Positions 39,840 through 49,744 of a DNA stretch of 64,000 bases are shown in pieces. The DNA comes from an uncultured Alphaproteobacteria bacterium (GTDB lineage Bacteria > Pseudomonadota > Alphaproteobacteria > HIMB59), in NCBI GenBank assembly GCA_902529795.1, contig CABZXY010000001.1, positions 1 to 64,000 of the forward strand, read 5' to 3'. The translations under genes were made by a program, and so were the position numbers. Every line of letters begins with the position of its first letter. The first letter of the stretch is position 1. The notes below the pieces were generated by a model. That model did no database searches. It was not told the DNA's origin and was given only the letters and a program-made list of their open reading frames with translations.

Positions 39840-42800
39840 ATGAGAGATATTAAAAAAATTCTAATCGCAAATAGAAGCGAAATAGCCATTCGCATTTCAA
39901 GAGCCGCTACTGAACTGGGATACAAAACTGTTTCTATTTATTCTTATGAAGATCGTTTTGCTTTACACCGTTTTAAAACAGATGAAAGTTATCTTGTAGG
40001 TTCAGGCTTAGGACCTATTCAAGCTTATCTTGATTATAAGGGAATTGTTCAGATCGCATTAAATTCAGGATGTGATGCTATTCATCCAGGTTATGGTTTC
40101 CTCTCTGAAAATCCAGAGTTTGCTGATGAGTGTGCAAAACATAACATTCTATTTGTAGGACCATCTTCGAAGATTATGCGCTCCTTAGGAAATAAAGTAG
40201 AGGCTAAAAAAACAGCTGATAAAGCAAAAGTTCCTACCATTCCATCCACAGGACCCCTACCACGCGATGTTAAAAAATGTAAAGTTCTTGCCAAAAAAAT
40301 CGGCTACCCGATCATGTTGAAAGCTTCATGGGGTGGAGGCGGCAGAGGCATGAGAGTTATTCGCAAAGAAAATGAATTAGAAAACCAAATAAATACAGCG
40401 CGACGTGAAGCGAAAAGCGCCTTTGGTAAAGATGATGTTTTTTTTGAAAAGTTAATTGAAAAAGCTTTTCATGTTGAAGTTCAAATTATCGGCGATACCC
40501 ATGGTAATATTGTTCATTTATTTGAAAGAGATTGTTCGTTACAACGAAGACATCAAAAAGTGGTTGAGCGTGCACCAGCTGCTTATTTAAGCAACAATGA
40601 ACGAGAAGCAATCTGCCAAGCGGGTGTTCGTATTGGCAAACAAGTTGATTATTCATGCGCAGGAACAGTTGAATTTTTAATGGATGCTAAATCACGAGAA
40701 TTTTTTTTCATTGAGGTAAACCCTCGAGTTCAAGTAGAGCATACTGTGACCGAAGAAATTACGGGTATTGATATTGTTAAAGCTCAATTTCTTTTGGCAT
40801 CAGGTGCAAAAATTGGAGATGGTATTTGTGGTGTTCCTGAACAACAAGATATAAAAATGAAAGGACATGCCATCCAATCACGTGTAACCACAGAAGACGC
40901 AGCTAATGACTTTGCCCCAGATTATGGAAAAATTACTGTTTATCGTTCTGCAAGTGGCCATGGCATTCGATTGGACGCGGGAACTGCTTCAACTGGCACA
41001 GTAATAACCCCTTATTATGACTCTCTTTTGGTGAAGGTATCTGCTAAAGGTCAGTCACCTTTAGAAGCCAAACAAAGAATGGATAGAGCGCTGAGTGAAT
41101 TTAGAGTCAGAGGTGTTAAAACAAATATTCCGTTTCTATTAAAACTAATTAACCACCCAGGCTTTGATAAGTTTGATTACCATACAAAATTTATTGATAG
41201 TGAAAAAAGTTTATTTGAGTTTTCAGGAAGAAAAGACAGAGCCTCTAAAACATTAAACTTTTTAGCTGAAGTAATTGTCAACGGTAATACTGAAGTTGCT
41301 AATCGACCTAAATTACGCGAAACAACTCCTGCAAAATTATCTGATTTTGGCATAGCAAAATCAATAAAAGCTCAACAAGCCGTTGATAAGACTTTTAAAC
41401 AGATATTAGATGAGAAGGGTCCAAAAGAAGTTGCTCAATCAGTTTTAAAAGAAAAAAAATTACTTATTACAGATACTACCTTTAGAGATGCACATCAGTC
41501 TCTGATTGCAACACGTATGAGAACCCAAGATATGTTGGGGATTACTGATTTGTATGAAGAGAGATTAAAAAATTTATTCTCTATCGAGTGTTGGGGTGGG
41601 GCCACCTTTGATGTTGCCCTTCGTTTCTTAAAAGAAGATCCTTGGGATCGATTGGAAAAGTTAAGAGAACAAATGCCATCAGCATTATTACAAATGTTAT
41701 TCCGTGGATCTAATGCCTTAGGTTATACCAACTATCCCGATAACGTTTTGAGAAGATTTATTCAATTATCTGCAAAGTCTGGTATCGATGTGTTTAGAAT
41801 CTTTGATGCCCTTAACTGGATTGAGAATATGCAAGTTTCAATTGATGAAGTTTTAAAGTCTGGAAAGATCTGTGAGGCATCAATTTGTTATTCAGGTGAC
41901 CTTTCTTCGTCATCCGAGAAAAAATATACCCTCGATTATTATTTAAAAATGGCTGAAAAACTTGAAAAAATGGGTGTTCACTTTCTTGCAATTAAAGACA
42001 TGGCAGGTCTTTGTAAGCCAAAGGCGGCCAAAATTCTTTTCAAAGAATTGAAGAAAAACATCAAAATCCCAATTCACTTTCATACCCACGACACAAGTGG
42101 AAACGGTGTTGCCACTTTATTAAATGCATCTGATGCTGGTGTGGATATTGTGGATGTTGCTATCGACTCATGGTCTGGATTTACTTCACAACCTAGTTTT
42201 GGTGCAATTGTTGAGTCATTAGATGGTAATTCTCGTGATCCTAAAATTTCATCTGCAGTTGTTAGAACAGCAGCAAATTATTGGGAGGGTGTTAGAAAAC
42301 AATACCAACCTTTTGAAAGTAAAGTTCGAACCAGCATGTCTGAAGTTTACCTTCACCAAATGCCAGGGGGTCAATATACAAACTTAAGAGAACAAGCAAG
42401 GTCTATGGGCATCACTGACGAAAGATGGCCTGAACTTGCATCAATGTACGCTGAAGTAAATAAAATTTTTGGAGATGTCATTAAAGTTACTCCAATTTCA
42501 AAGGTTGTAGGTGATATGGCAATTTATATGCTTGCAAATAATATCCAAATTGAAGATGTTCTCGATCCTAAAAAAGACGTTGGCTTCCCGGCCTCTGTTA
42601 TCGAATTCTTTAGTGGTCGATTAGGCCAACCTTATAAAGGCTTCCCAAAAGATCTTCAGAAAAAAATACTTAAAGGTAAAAAACCAATTAATTACCGATT
42701 TGGCTCCAAACTGAAATCGTTAAATTTTAAGAATAGAACTAAAGAATTAGAGCAAAAATACTCTGACGTTATATCTGAAAAAGATACTTTGTCTCAAATT

Positions 42801-43304
42801 TTCTTTCCCGAAGTATTTGATGAGTATATGAAACATCGACAAAAGTATGGCAATACTAGTGTTATTCCTACCTCTAACTATTTCTTTGGAATGAATACTG
42901 GTGAAGAAATATATGTCTCAATTGAGCCTGGTAAAACTCTCATTATTAGATATTTCACATTAAGTGAGCCTAATGAAAAGGGCTATCGAACAGTTTATTT
43001 TGAGCTTAATGGACAGCCTCGTTCGGTTGATGTTAAAGACAATTCAATAGCCGTTGATGATTTGGCCAAAGAAATTGCTGATCCAAGTAATATGGAACAT
43101 GTTGCAGCGCCTATTCCAGGGCTACTTGTAGATGTTGCTGTAACAGAAGGCATTAAGGTTCAAAAAGGCGCTAAGCTCTGTACAATTGAGGCTATGAAAA
43201 TGGAAACTGTGATTTACGCTGACCAATCTGGCACAGTTGAAAGACTTTGTGTAAAAGCGGGCGAAAATATTGAAGCCCAGCAACTTTTATTTGTTATAAA
43301 ATAA
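39840..43304 (+). CDS. pyc: Pyruvate carboxylase
   Basis: Biotin carboxylase (KASWGGGGRGMRVI), carboxyltransferase (TFRDAHQSLIATRMRT), BCCP biotinyl motif EAMKMET in one polypeptide. Confidence 0.98.
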   Translation: MRDIKKILIANRSEIAIRISRAATELGYKTVSIYSYEDRFALHRFKTDESYLVGSGLGPIQAYLDYKGIVQIALNSGCDAIHPGYGFLSENPEFADECAKHNILFVGPSSKIMRSLGNKVEAKKTADKAKVPTIPSTGPLPRDVKKCKVLAKKIGYPIMLKASWGGGGRGMRVIRKENELENQINTARREAKSAFGKDDVFFEKLIEKAFHVEVQIIGDTHGNIVHLFERDCSLQRRHQKVVERAPAAYLSNNEREAICQAGVRIGKQVDYSCAGTVEFLMDAKSREFFFIEVNPRVQVEHTVTEEITGIDIVKAQFLLASGAKIGDGICGVPEQQDIKMKGHAIQSRVTTEDAANDFAPDYGKITVYRSASGHGIRLDAGTASTGTVITPYYDSLLVKVSAKGQSPLEAKQRMDRALSEFRVRGVKTNIPFLLKLINHPGFDKFDYHTKFIDSEKSLFEFSGRKDRASKTLNFLAEVIVNGNTEVANRPKLRETTPAKLSDFGIAKSIKAQQAVDKTFKQILDEKGPKEVAQSVLKEKKLLITDTTFRDAHQSLIATRMRTQDMLGITDLYEERLKNLFSIECWGGATFDVALRFLKEDPWDRLEKLREQMPSALLQMLFRGSNALGYTNYPDNVLRRFIQLSAKSGIDVFRIFDALNWIENMQVSIDEVLKSGKICEASICYSGDLSSSSEKKYTLDYYLKMAEKLEKMGVHFLAIKDMAGLCKPKAAKILFKELKKNIKIPIHFHTHDTSGNGVATLLNASDAGVDIVDVAIDSWSGFTSQPSFGAIVESLDGNSRDPKISSAVVRTAANYWEGVRKQYQPFESKVRTSMSEVYLHQMPGGQYTNLREQARSMGITDERWPELASMYAEVNKIFGDVIKVTPISKVVGDMAIYMLANNIQIEDVLDPKKDVGFPASVIEFFSGRLGQPYKGFPKDLQKKILKGKKPINYRFGSKLKSLNFKNRTKELEQKYSDVISEKDTLSQIFFPEVFDEYMKHRQKYGNTSVIPTSNYFFGMNTGEEIYVSIEPGKTLIIRYFTLSEPNEKGYRTVYFELNGQPRSVDVKDNSIAVDDLAKEIADPSNMEHVAAPIPGLLVDVAVTEGIKVQKGAKLCTIEAMKMETVIYADQSGTVERLCVKAGENIEAQQLLFVIK

Positions 43305-43339
43305 ATTTTTTCCATCTAATTATATGGTAATTTTCTTTT

Positions 43340-44278
43340 GTGCTTAAAAAAATCATAACAGCAAAACATCGAGGATTTTGTGCAGGTGTTGACCGAGCTG
43401 TTGAAATTGTTGAGAAAAGTTTAATCAAATACGGTGCTCCAGTTTATGTACGCCATGAGATTGTACACAATAAATTTGTTGTAAATAATTTAAAAGAAAA
43501 GGGTGTAGTTTTTGTTGAATCTTTAGATGAAATACCACAAGAAACAAAACAACCTGTTATCTTCTCTGCTCATGGTGTCGCAAAAAGAGTTATTGAGAAG
43601 GCCAAAAATTATAACTTACTTTTTTATGATGCTATTTGCCCGCTAGTCAGCAAAATTCATAAAGAAATTATTCTATTAGAAACACAAGGGTATCAAATTA
43701 TTATGATTGGTCATGAAGGTCATCCAGAAGTTGAGGGTACAGCAGGTCAACTCCAAGACATTAGTAAATTAACTTTGGTTCAAGAATTAAATGATGTTGA
43801 AAAATTATATTTTCCCTCTGATAAAAAAATTGCTTATATCACGCAAACAACTCTTTCTGTATTTGATACTCAAGAAATAGTGGATGCTTTAGAAAAAAAG
43901 TTTCCTCAAATTTTGGCACCCAAGAAATCAGATATTTGCTATGCCACTTCAAATCGTCAAATTTCTGTTCAAGAAATTGCTAAAAATGTAGATGCTTTTT
44001 TTGTTATCGGTGCATTTAATAGTTCAAATTCTATTCGTCTTGTCGAGACTGCCAAGAGATTTGGTTGCGATTATAGTGAATTAATTGAAAATATTGACAA
44101 TTTCGATTATCAAAAATTAAGCCAATATGAATCAATAGGACTGACTGCTAGTGCGTCAGCACCAGAAAAACAATTAAATTTATTTATTGATCGTGTTAAA
44201 GAGAATTTTAAACCGGAAGTGGTTGACTACAAAGAAGATGAAAATATTGTCTTCAAAGTACCCAATTTTCTTAATTAA
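43340..44278 (+). CDS. ispH: 4-hydroxy-3-methylbut-2-enyl diphosphate reductase
   Basis: HRGFCAGVDRAVEIVE; VFSAHGVA-type IFSAHGVAKRV; IGHEGHPEVEGT. Confidence 0.97.
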   Translation: MLKKIITAKHRGFCAGVDRAVEIVEKSLIKYGAPVYVRHEIVHNKFVVNNLKEKGVVFVESLDEIPQETKQPVIFSAHGVAKRVIEKAKNYNLLFYDAICPLVSKIHKEIILLETQGYQIIMIGHEGHPEVEGTAGQLQDISKLTLVQELNDVEKLYFPSDKKIAYITQTTLSVFDTQEIVDALEKKFPQILAPKKSDICYATSNRQISVQEIAKNVDAFFVIGAFNSSNSIRLVETAKRFGCDYSELIENIDNFDYQKLSQYESIGLTASASAPEKQLNLFIDRVKENFKPEVVDYKEDENIVFKVPNFLN

Positions 44279-45086
44279 ATTTTTTCCTGTAAAAAAAATC
44301 TATCAAAGTCATGTGTGGTAGTGTTAAAGCCGCAAGCCCAATAAAAATAGTTTTAATAAAGGACTCGGAAAAAGAAAAGTTATTGTTCAAATATATAATT
44401 GCGATACAACCTCCAACCCATGTAATTATGGTGAAAGCCGCAGTTGTGGTAAAGACAAACTTTTTATTTTCTAAATATTTATTTGTATTATTTAATATTG
44501 CATAAACGTGCTTAGTTGTATGTATAAAACAAAAATATAAGGCAAAACCTGTTAAAGGGTCAAGTTGAGAGACGATAAGAAGAATGGAAATCATCTCTAT
44601 AATTCCCCACCTTAGTTTTTTTAAATTGATAGAAAGATAGCAATATATCAAAAATAAAATTCCAAATAAAAAATAAACTACAAATAAATATTGCTCGAAA
44701 TATATAAAGTTCTTATTTGATAAAAATGTAAAAATTTGAAATGACTCTGTTGTGTGAAAAAAAATTATTCCAAAAATAATATTGATACCGTGGGTAAGGG
44801 TAACAACCCACTTAAATTGATTTATTTTTAAAAATGACCAGTCACATAATCCAAAATGGATAATGCTCATAATAATAAACAAAAATAATGCAATTAACGG
44901 AAACTGTATCCAAAAAAAGATAACCGCAATGGAGATTATTGTGTACCAAAAAATAAAAGTTATAAACCTTTTTTTGGATTGATAACCTAACAGAGCGGCG
45001 ACGGCGCCATCAAAAGAACCATGGGGCACGCCAATAAATGAAACTAAGCATAAAGAAATTAAAGATAAAATACTTAATTCATACAT
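44271..45086 (-). CDS. blh: Beta-carotene 15,15'-dioxygenase, Brp/Blh family
   Basis: FIGVPHGSFDGAVA; SIIHFGLCDW; FIHTTKHVYAIL; multi-TM; in the crt/PR cluster. Confidence 0.92.
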   Translation of the reverse strand: MYELSILSLISLCLVSFIGVPHGSFDGAVAALLGYQSKKRFITFIFWYTIISIAVIFFWIQFPLIALFLFIIMSIIHFGLCDWSFLKINQFKWVVTLTHGINIIFGIIFFHTTESFQIFTFLSNKNFIYFEQYLFVVYFLFGILFLIYCYLSINLKKLRWGIIEMISILLIVSQLDPLTGFALYFCFIHTTKHVYAILNNTNKYLENKKFVFTTTAAFTIITWVGGCIAIIYLNNNFSFSESFIKTIFIGLAALTLPHMTLIDFFYRKKFN

Positions 45087-45087
45087 T

Positions 45088-46161
45088 TCAATTCAAAATG
45101 GCTCCTAAGTAGCTTTTAATAAAACCAATTTTAGGCATCGAAAAGATTATTTTTAATTTAATTATAAATTTCGCATGTCCCATCATAAAGGAACTGAATT
45201 CTTCACCATTTAATCTCTTAAACATATTCATAAAAATTTCATCAGAGTTGTCATTATTTTCAAGGTAATTTACAAATATTTTATCCATCCATTTATCCCA
45301 ATACGAGTGATAATCCTTATCCTTTGAAGTTAACTGCTTAAGGAAAAACGAAAATGCATATCCTGAAGATATCTTTGTAGCACCTCCCTTAGTTCCAATC
45401 TGAACGTAGTTATCTTTGTTTTGTGAATTAATTTCAAACATCGGCAGTACGCCTTGTTCAGAGTCAATAACTTCATATTTTTTTATATCAAGATTTTTAT
45501 CAATATAAGTCGAAATTTGATTTTGATACCAACTTGGATCTAATAAAAACTTTGAGAAAACAGTAGACTCTACTAATAGACGATTATTATCTAAAGGGAG
45601 TAAGTAAATAAAGTGGAGCCCTTGATCTTGTTTGACACGAAAATCCATTAGGCGAGCATTTTTAATTTTATGCCCATCCTCTACTGTAATTATATTTCCA
45701 ATAAAGTGTTGTTTAAACCCATCATTTTCAACATTTACCGAACGACTATCATATATTTTTTTACAATAAACTTTTTCTTCATTATCAAGAGTGATTTCAA
45801 AAAAATCATCTATTTTTTGAATTTTATTAGCATTATTTACTTTAATTGAAATATTGTAACTTTCTTTTAAGCAAAATTTTTTCCAATCTTGGTACCGTAT
45901 TACACAATAAGGAGAACCTACGCTCTCATGGGTTATTTTTTGATGCTGGTGATAAAATTCCCATGTGCTCCATTGATTTTTTACAATGTCTTTAAAAGGA
46001 GTCATCCAGTCTGTCATCCAGAATGCAAAAAAATTATTTCTAGAGTTATTAAATTCTCGGTCAATACCAATTATGGAGATATCTTGATTGTGATACTTTA
46101 ATTTATAAGTTCCAAGAGCACTAGCTCCCATCCCAACAAAGGCAATATCATAAATTTTCAT
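45088..46161 (-). CDS. crtY: Lycopene beta-cyclase
   Basis: FAD-binding N-terminus IAFVGMGASALGTY; FFAFWMTDW; between crtB and blh. Confidence 0.92.
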   Translation of the reverse strand: MKIYDIAFVGMGASALGTYKLKYHNQDISIIGIDREFNNSRNNFFAFWMTDWMTPFKDIVKNQWSTWEFYHQHQKITHESVGSPYCVIRYQDWKKFCLKESYNISIKVNNANKIQKIDDFFEITLDNEEKVYCKKIYDSRSVNVENDGFKQHFIGNIITVEDGHKIKNARLMDFRVKQDQGLHFIYLLPLDNNRLLVESTVFSKFLLDPSWYQNQISTYIDKNLDIKKYEVIDSEQGVLPMFEINSQNKDNYVQIGTKGGATKISSGYAFSFFLKQLTSKDKDYHSYWDKWMDKIFVNYLENNDNSDEIFMNMFKRLNGEEFSSFMMGHAKFIIKLKIIFSMPKIGFIKSYLGAILN

Positions 46162-47020
46162 TTTGAAAACTCTCTCTTATCGGGGTATAGGTTCGATATA
46201 TCATCTTTAATAATATAAATTCAGGCAATGATTTAATTGTAATCCAAAGTTTATTTAATTTATTAAGGTAAACTCTTTTGTTTGAATATTGATAGTTATT
46301 ACCCTTAATCTTCATTCCTATAGCACGATAAATTTTGGCTGCAAAAAAAATCGCCAATCTTGTTTTAAAAGGGATATATTTCATCCCACTAAATCCGTTT
46401 TGATAATAAATCTCCGATAAATCAATTAGCTTCCTAAGAATTTTACTCATTTGTGTTTGAATTTCTTCAGTAGAGTCACTTTTTAAATGTTCAATAGAAA
46501 TTTCTTTTAACCACTCTTTAGGTAAATATACACGATTCATAATTGCATCTTCATAAATATCTCTTGCAATATTAGTAAGTTGCATCGCAATGCCAAGATC
46601 TACAGCGTGTTTATTTGCATTTTTATTTTTAACTAAAATTAGAGGTTGCATCATTAAACCCACTGTACCCGCAACTTGATAAGAATATTCAATTAAATTT
46701 TTTTCAGTTTGTATTCTTACTAATTTTTGATCTTGGATTAATCCTTGAATGAGATCACCTAAAATTTGAATAGGGATATTATTACTTTTAAGAAATTTAT
46801 TGATTGGATGCTCGACATTATTACAAATCTGTTCAAACTCACTTTTTAACTTTTCAGATTGATCAGTAGGGGCCTCATCTGCTAAATCATCAAAATATCG
46901 ACATATACTGTAAAGCTCAGACGCCGCATTTTTGCTCTTATAAGGTAAAAAAAAACTTGCCCAATAAAAACTTTTACCGTGTTTTTCTAATGAATTAGGA
47001 TCATACGAATAGAAAGACAA
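46148..47020 (-). CDS. crtB: Phytoene synthase
   Basis: SKNAASELYSICRYFDDLADE; AMQLTNIARDIYEDAIMNRVYLP. Confidence 0.95.
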   Translation of the reverse strand: MSFYSYDPNSLEKHGKSFYWASFFLPYKSKNAASELYSICRYFDDLADEAPTDQSEKLKSEFEQICNNVEHPINKFLKSNNIPIQILGDLIQGLIQDQKLVRIQTEKNLIEYSYQVAGTVGLMMQPLILVKNKNANKHAVDLGIAMQLTNIARDIYEDAIMNRVYLPKEWLKEISIEHLKSDSTEEIQTQMSKILRKLIDLSEIYYQNGFSGMKYIPFKTRLAIFFAAKIYRAIGMKIKGNNYQYSNKRVYLNKLNKLWITIKSLPEFILLKMIYRTYTPIRESFQNENL

Positions 47021-47021
47021 A

Positions 47022-48515
47022 TTAATTTAGTTGGAAGTCTTTTTTTACTAATTTTTCTACTACTTTTGCTGAGCAAAGAACACCTGGTATGCCCGCGCCC
47101 GGGTGAGCACCAGCAGTGGAAAAATAAAGATTTGATATATGCTTGTCTTTATTGTGATATCGAAACCAAGCTGATTGAGAAAAAATTGGCGCAATAGAAA
47201 AACCTGCTCCATACATTGATCTATAATCATTTTTGAAATCTTTTGGAGTCATCCAGAAATCAGCCTCAATATTTTTAACTAAATTAGGCATAATTGTTTC
47301 ACTCAGTGCTTTGACTATTTTATCCTTTAATAAGGGTCCTTCTATTTCCCAATTAATTGAAGCTTGTAAATTAGGCACAGGGCATAAAACATAAAAACTA
47401 TCCTTCCCAGATGGAGCAAAAGTCTCGTCTGTTGCAGTAGGCCTATGTATGTATAAAGAAAAATCCTCTGTTAAAATTTTATTCTCAAAGATGTCTTTCA
47501 ATAAATCTTTGTATCTTTCTGCCATCCAGATTGTATGGTGGGCAACAGACGGGTATTTTTTTTTACTTCCAAAAAATAAAACGAACAATCCCATTGAATA
47601 CTGTGTTAATTTTTCAGGTTTCACTAATCGGTTTTTTCTGTAAGGCAAGTCTAACATTTCTTTATAAACAGTAGGTGGATCAGCATTGCAGATGATTACA
47701 TCAGCATGAATTTCTTTTCCGTCTTTAATAATTACTCCTTTAGCTTTGTTATCTTTAATTACAATCCTTTCAACATCAGCATTTTTTTTTATTTCTATGC
47801 CTGTTTCCTTCATTAATTTTTCTAGTTCATGAACAATTTTCCCTGTTCCTCCCATACAGAAAAATACGCCCCATTTTCTCTCCAAATAATGAATCAGGGC
47901 GTAGATTGAGGTTGTTGTAAAAGGATTTCCCCCAACTAACAATGGATGAATAGAAAAGGCTTTTCTCAAATATTCATTCTTAAGCTTACCGTTTACTAAC
48001 TGACTTACTGTAAGATAGCTTTTGAGTTTCAACAGCGATGGTATTTGTTTAACCATCTCCCAAAAAGATGAAAAAGGTTTATCTGACAATTTTTCGAAAC
48101 CAATTTGAAAAATATCTTTAGATGTTTTTAAAAGATTTTCATAACCTTCGACATCACTTTTATCGAATTTTCTAATTTCATCATTGGTATCTTCAATAGA
48201 AGGTCGATAGTCAAATGTTTTGCCATCATGAAAATAAAATCGATACCATGGATCTAAGGGAACAAAATTTAAATAATCGCTTAATTTTTTATCAAAGAGC
48301 TCATACAATTCTTCGAATAAAAAAGGCGCAGTTATTACAGTAGGACCTGCATCGTGGCGATACCCCTCTTTTTGAAATACACGGGCGCGACCACCAAGTG
48401 TATCGAGTCTTTCGACTAATGTTACCTTAAAGCCAAGTTTGTTTAATCTGAGAGCGGATGCAATTCCTCCAAATCCAGAGCCAATCACTATTGCGTTTGA
48501 AACTTTTTTAATCAA
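47022..48515 (-). CDS. crtI: Phytoene desaturase (TTG start)
   Basis: VIGSGFGGIASALRLNKLG; YRHDAGPTVIT; STAGAHPGAGIPGVLCSAKVV. Confidence 0.96.
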   Translation of the reverse strand: MIKKVSNAIVIGSGFGGIASALRLNKLGFKVTLVERLDTLGGRARVFQKEGYRHDAGPTVITAPFLFEELYELFDKKLSDYLNFVPLDPWYRFYFHDGKTFDYRPSIEDTNDEIRKFDKSDVEGYENLLKTSKDIFQIGFEKLSDKPFSSFWEMVKQIPSLLKLKSYLTVSQLVNGKLKNEYLRKAFSIHPLLVGGNPFTTTSIYALIHYLERKWGVFFCMGGTGKIVHELEKLMKETGIEIKKNADVERIVIKDNKAKGVIIKDGKEIHADVIICNADPPTVYKEMLDLPYRKNRLVKPEKLTQYSMGLFVLFFGSKKKYPSVAHHTIWMAERYKDLLKDIFENKILTEDFSLYIHRPTATDETFAPSGKDSFYVLCPVPNLQASINWEIEGPLLKDKIVKALSETIMPNLVKNIEADFWMTPKDFKNDYRSMYGAGFSIAPIFSQSAWFRYHNKDKHISNLYFSTAGAHPGAGIPGVLCSAKVVEKLVKKDFQLN

Positions 48516-48540
48516 TGTAAATTAAATATACGGATTTTAG

Positions 48541-48572
48541 AAAAAAAAAACCAGGCAAGATAACTTGCCTGG
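48541..48572 (-). terminator. Rho-independent terminator between proteorhodopsin and crtI
   Basis: Reverse strand CCAGGCAAG-TTAT-CTTGCCTGG followed by T10; perfect 9-bp stem. Confidence 0.88.
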
Positions 48573-48594
48573 TCAAATTAAATATTATTAATTA

Positions 48595-49362
48595 TTAAGC
48601 TTTTTTGCCAGAAGAAGCAGTTGCAGCAGCCCAAATAACTGCGACAAAAGCGATCTTATTGACAACGTCAGCTACGTTGTAGATAACGTTTAATGTAACT
48701 GCATCGGCACCACCAGTTAGGTAACCAAAGAAATATCCTAAAGGATAAATGGCCCAACCAATAGTTACAATCCATCTCATTGTGTTGAAAGCTGTTTGAA
48801 CAGCAGCAGGACATTTGTCAGCTGCAGCTTTTCCAGCCTCACCAGCAAAGATTTCATATAAGATGTATGCCCAACCAGCCATACCAACAATAAATCCAGC
48901 CCATGCATTGATGAAACCAGCTTCACCCATGTAACCAGCAACTAGCATTACTAAAGTACCAATTAATAGTCTCCAGAAAATACCTGCTGATACTGTAGCA
49001 ACGGCAGCTAGGATAATATAAAATTCAATCATCTGTAATGGAACAGTGATTAACCAGTCTACATATCTGTAAACAGTAGGTGTTTCACCTGTTGTTACCC
49101 ACACTTCTCTCATATAGAAGTAGTGAACTGCGGCAACTAAACATACTAAACCACCAAGTGCTAATGAAGTTTTCCATTTACCTGATACATTATTAGTCTC
49201 TAAAAAGAAAAATGCTGTTGCAGCAACCATACACATAGAGATAACCCAAAAAGATATCCCAACAAAGTCAGTTGGCTGTAAGCCAACGCTCGCAGAAGCT
49301 ATACCAGGCAGTGCCACTAAAGCAGCTGTTGGGATAGCCATTGATTTTAAAAACTTAATCAT
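48595..49362 (-). CDS. Proteorhodopsin, light-driven proton pump
   Basis: Seven TM; RYVDWLITVPLQMIEFY (D97/T101/E108 with Q105 in GPR numbering); retinal Lys in VVNKIAFVAVIWAA. Confidence 0.97.
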   Translation of the reverse strand: MIKFLKSMAIPTAALVALPGIASASVGLQPTDFVGISFWVISMCMVAATAFFFLETNNVSGKWKTSLALGGLVCLVAAVHYFYMREVWVTTGETPTVYRYVDWLITVPLQMIEFYIILAAVATVSAGIFWRLLIGTLVMLVAGYMGEAGFINAWAGFIVGMAGWAYILYEIFAGEAGKAAADKCPAAVQTAFNTMRWIVTIGWAIYPLGYFFGYLTGGADAVTLNVIYNVADVVNKIAFVAVIWAAATASSGKKA

Positions 49363-49499
49363 TGAGTACTCCTTTTCTTAAGTTCTTACAACTTTAAGGA
49401 ATCCAAATTACATGGATCCGTTAATTCTCTGGGATTATAGGGATAAAATGCAAAAAAAAAATACTTTTAATAACTTTAATTCATATCAATAGGGGATAT

Positions 49500-49591
49500 A
49501 GTGGATAAAGAATGGTAATTTTGTGGACAAAAAAATGGCTATATTAAACGATAGTGTCTTATTTCATGGACTATTGTTCCTTTTATCCACA
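49500..49591. promoter_or_regulatory. Cluster of three DnaA-box-like 9-mers in the PR/crtE divergent region
   Basis: AGTGGATAA (49500-49508), TGTGGACAA (49522-49530), TTATCCACA (49583-49591, exact consensus). Confidence 0.35.
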
Positions 49592-49744
49592 TTACTTCTG
49601 TTATTGATTAAAAAAACCTCAAAAAAACACATAAATAATCCAAAAATTATGAAGATCGTTGATTTTATTGGCTATTTAGCATATGTGGGCATCATAATTT
49701 TTATTTTTGATAATCATACCTCTCATTACCTAAATAGCTTGTAA
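49535..49744 (+). CDS. Small two-TM membrane protein abutting the prenyl synthase (listed ORF begins GTG 49523)
   Basis: MAILNDSVLFHGLLFLLSTLLLLLIKKTSKKHINNPKIMKIVDFIGYLAYVGIIIFIFDNHTSHYLNSL; stop TAA directly followed by ATG of next gene. Confidence 0.65.
   Translation: MAILNDSVLFHGLLFLLSTLLLLLIKKTSKKHINNPKIMKIVDFIGYLAYVGIIIFIFDNHTSHYLNSL

Noticed and set aside
49434-49453. Rhodopsin promoter with -10 TATAAT and -35 TTGCAT (minus strand)
   Set aside because: TATAAT is present but the TTGCAT spacing is only 8 nt, and no good -35 lies 16-18 nt upstream; not confident enough to annotate.
49500-49591. Second replication origin at the DnaA-box cluster
   Set aside because: No A/T-rich unwinding tract with origin-type neighbours; rho/maf is the far better syntenic origin candidate.
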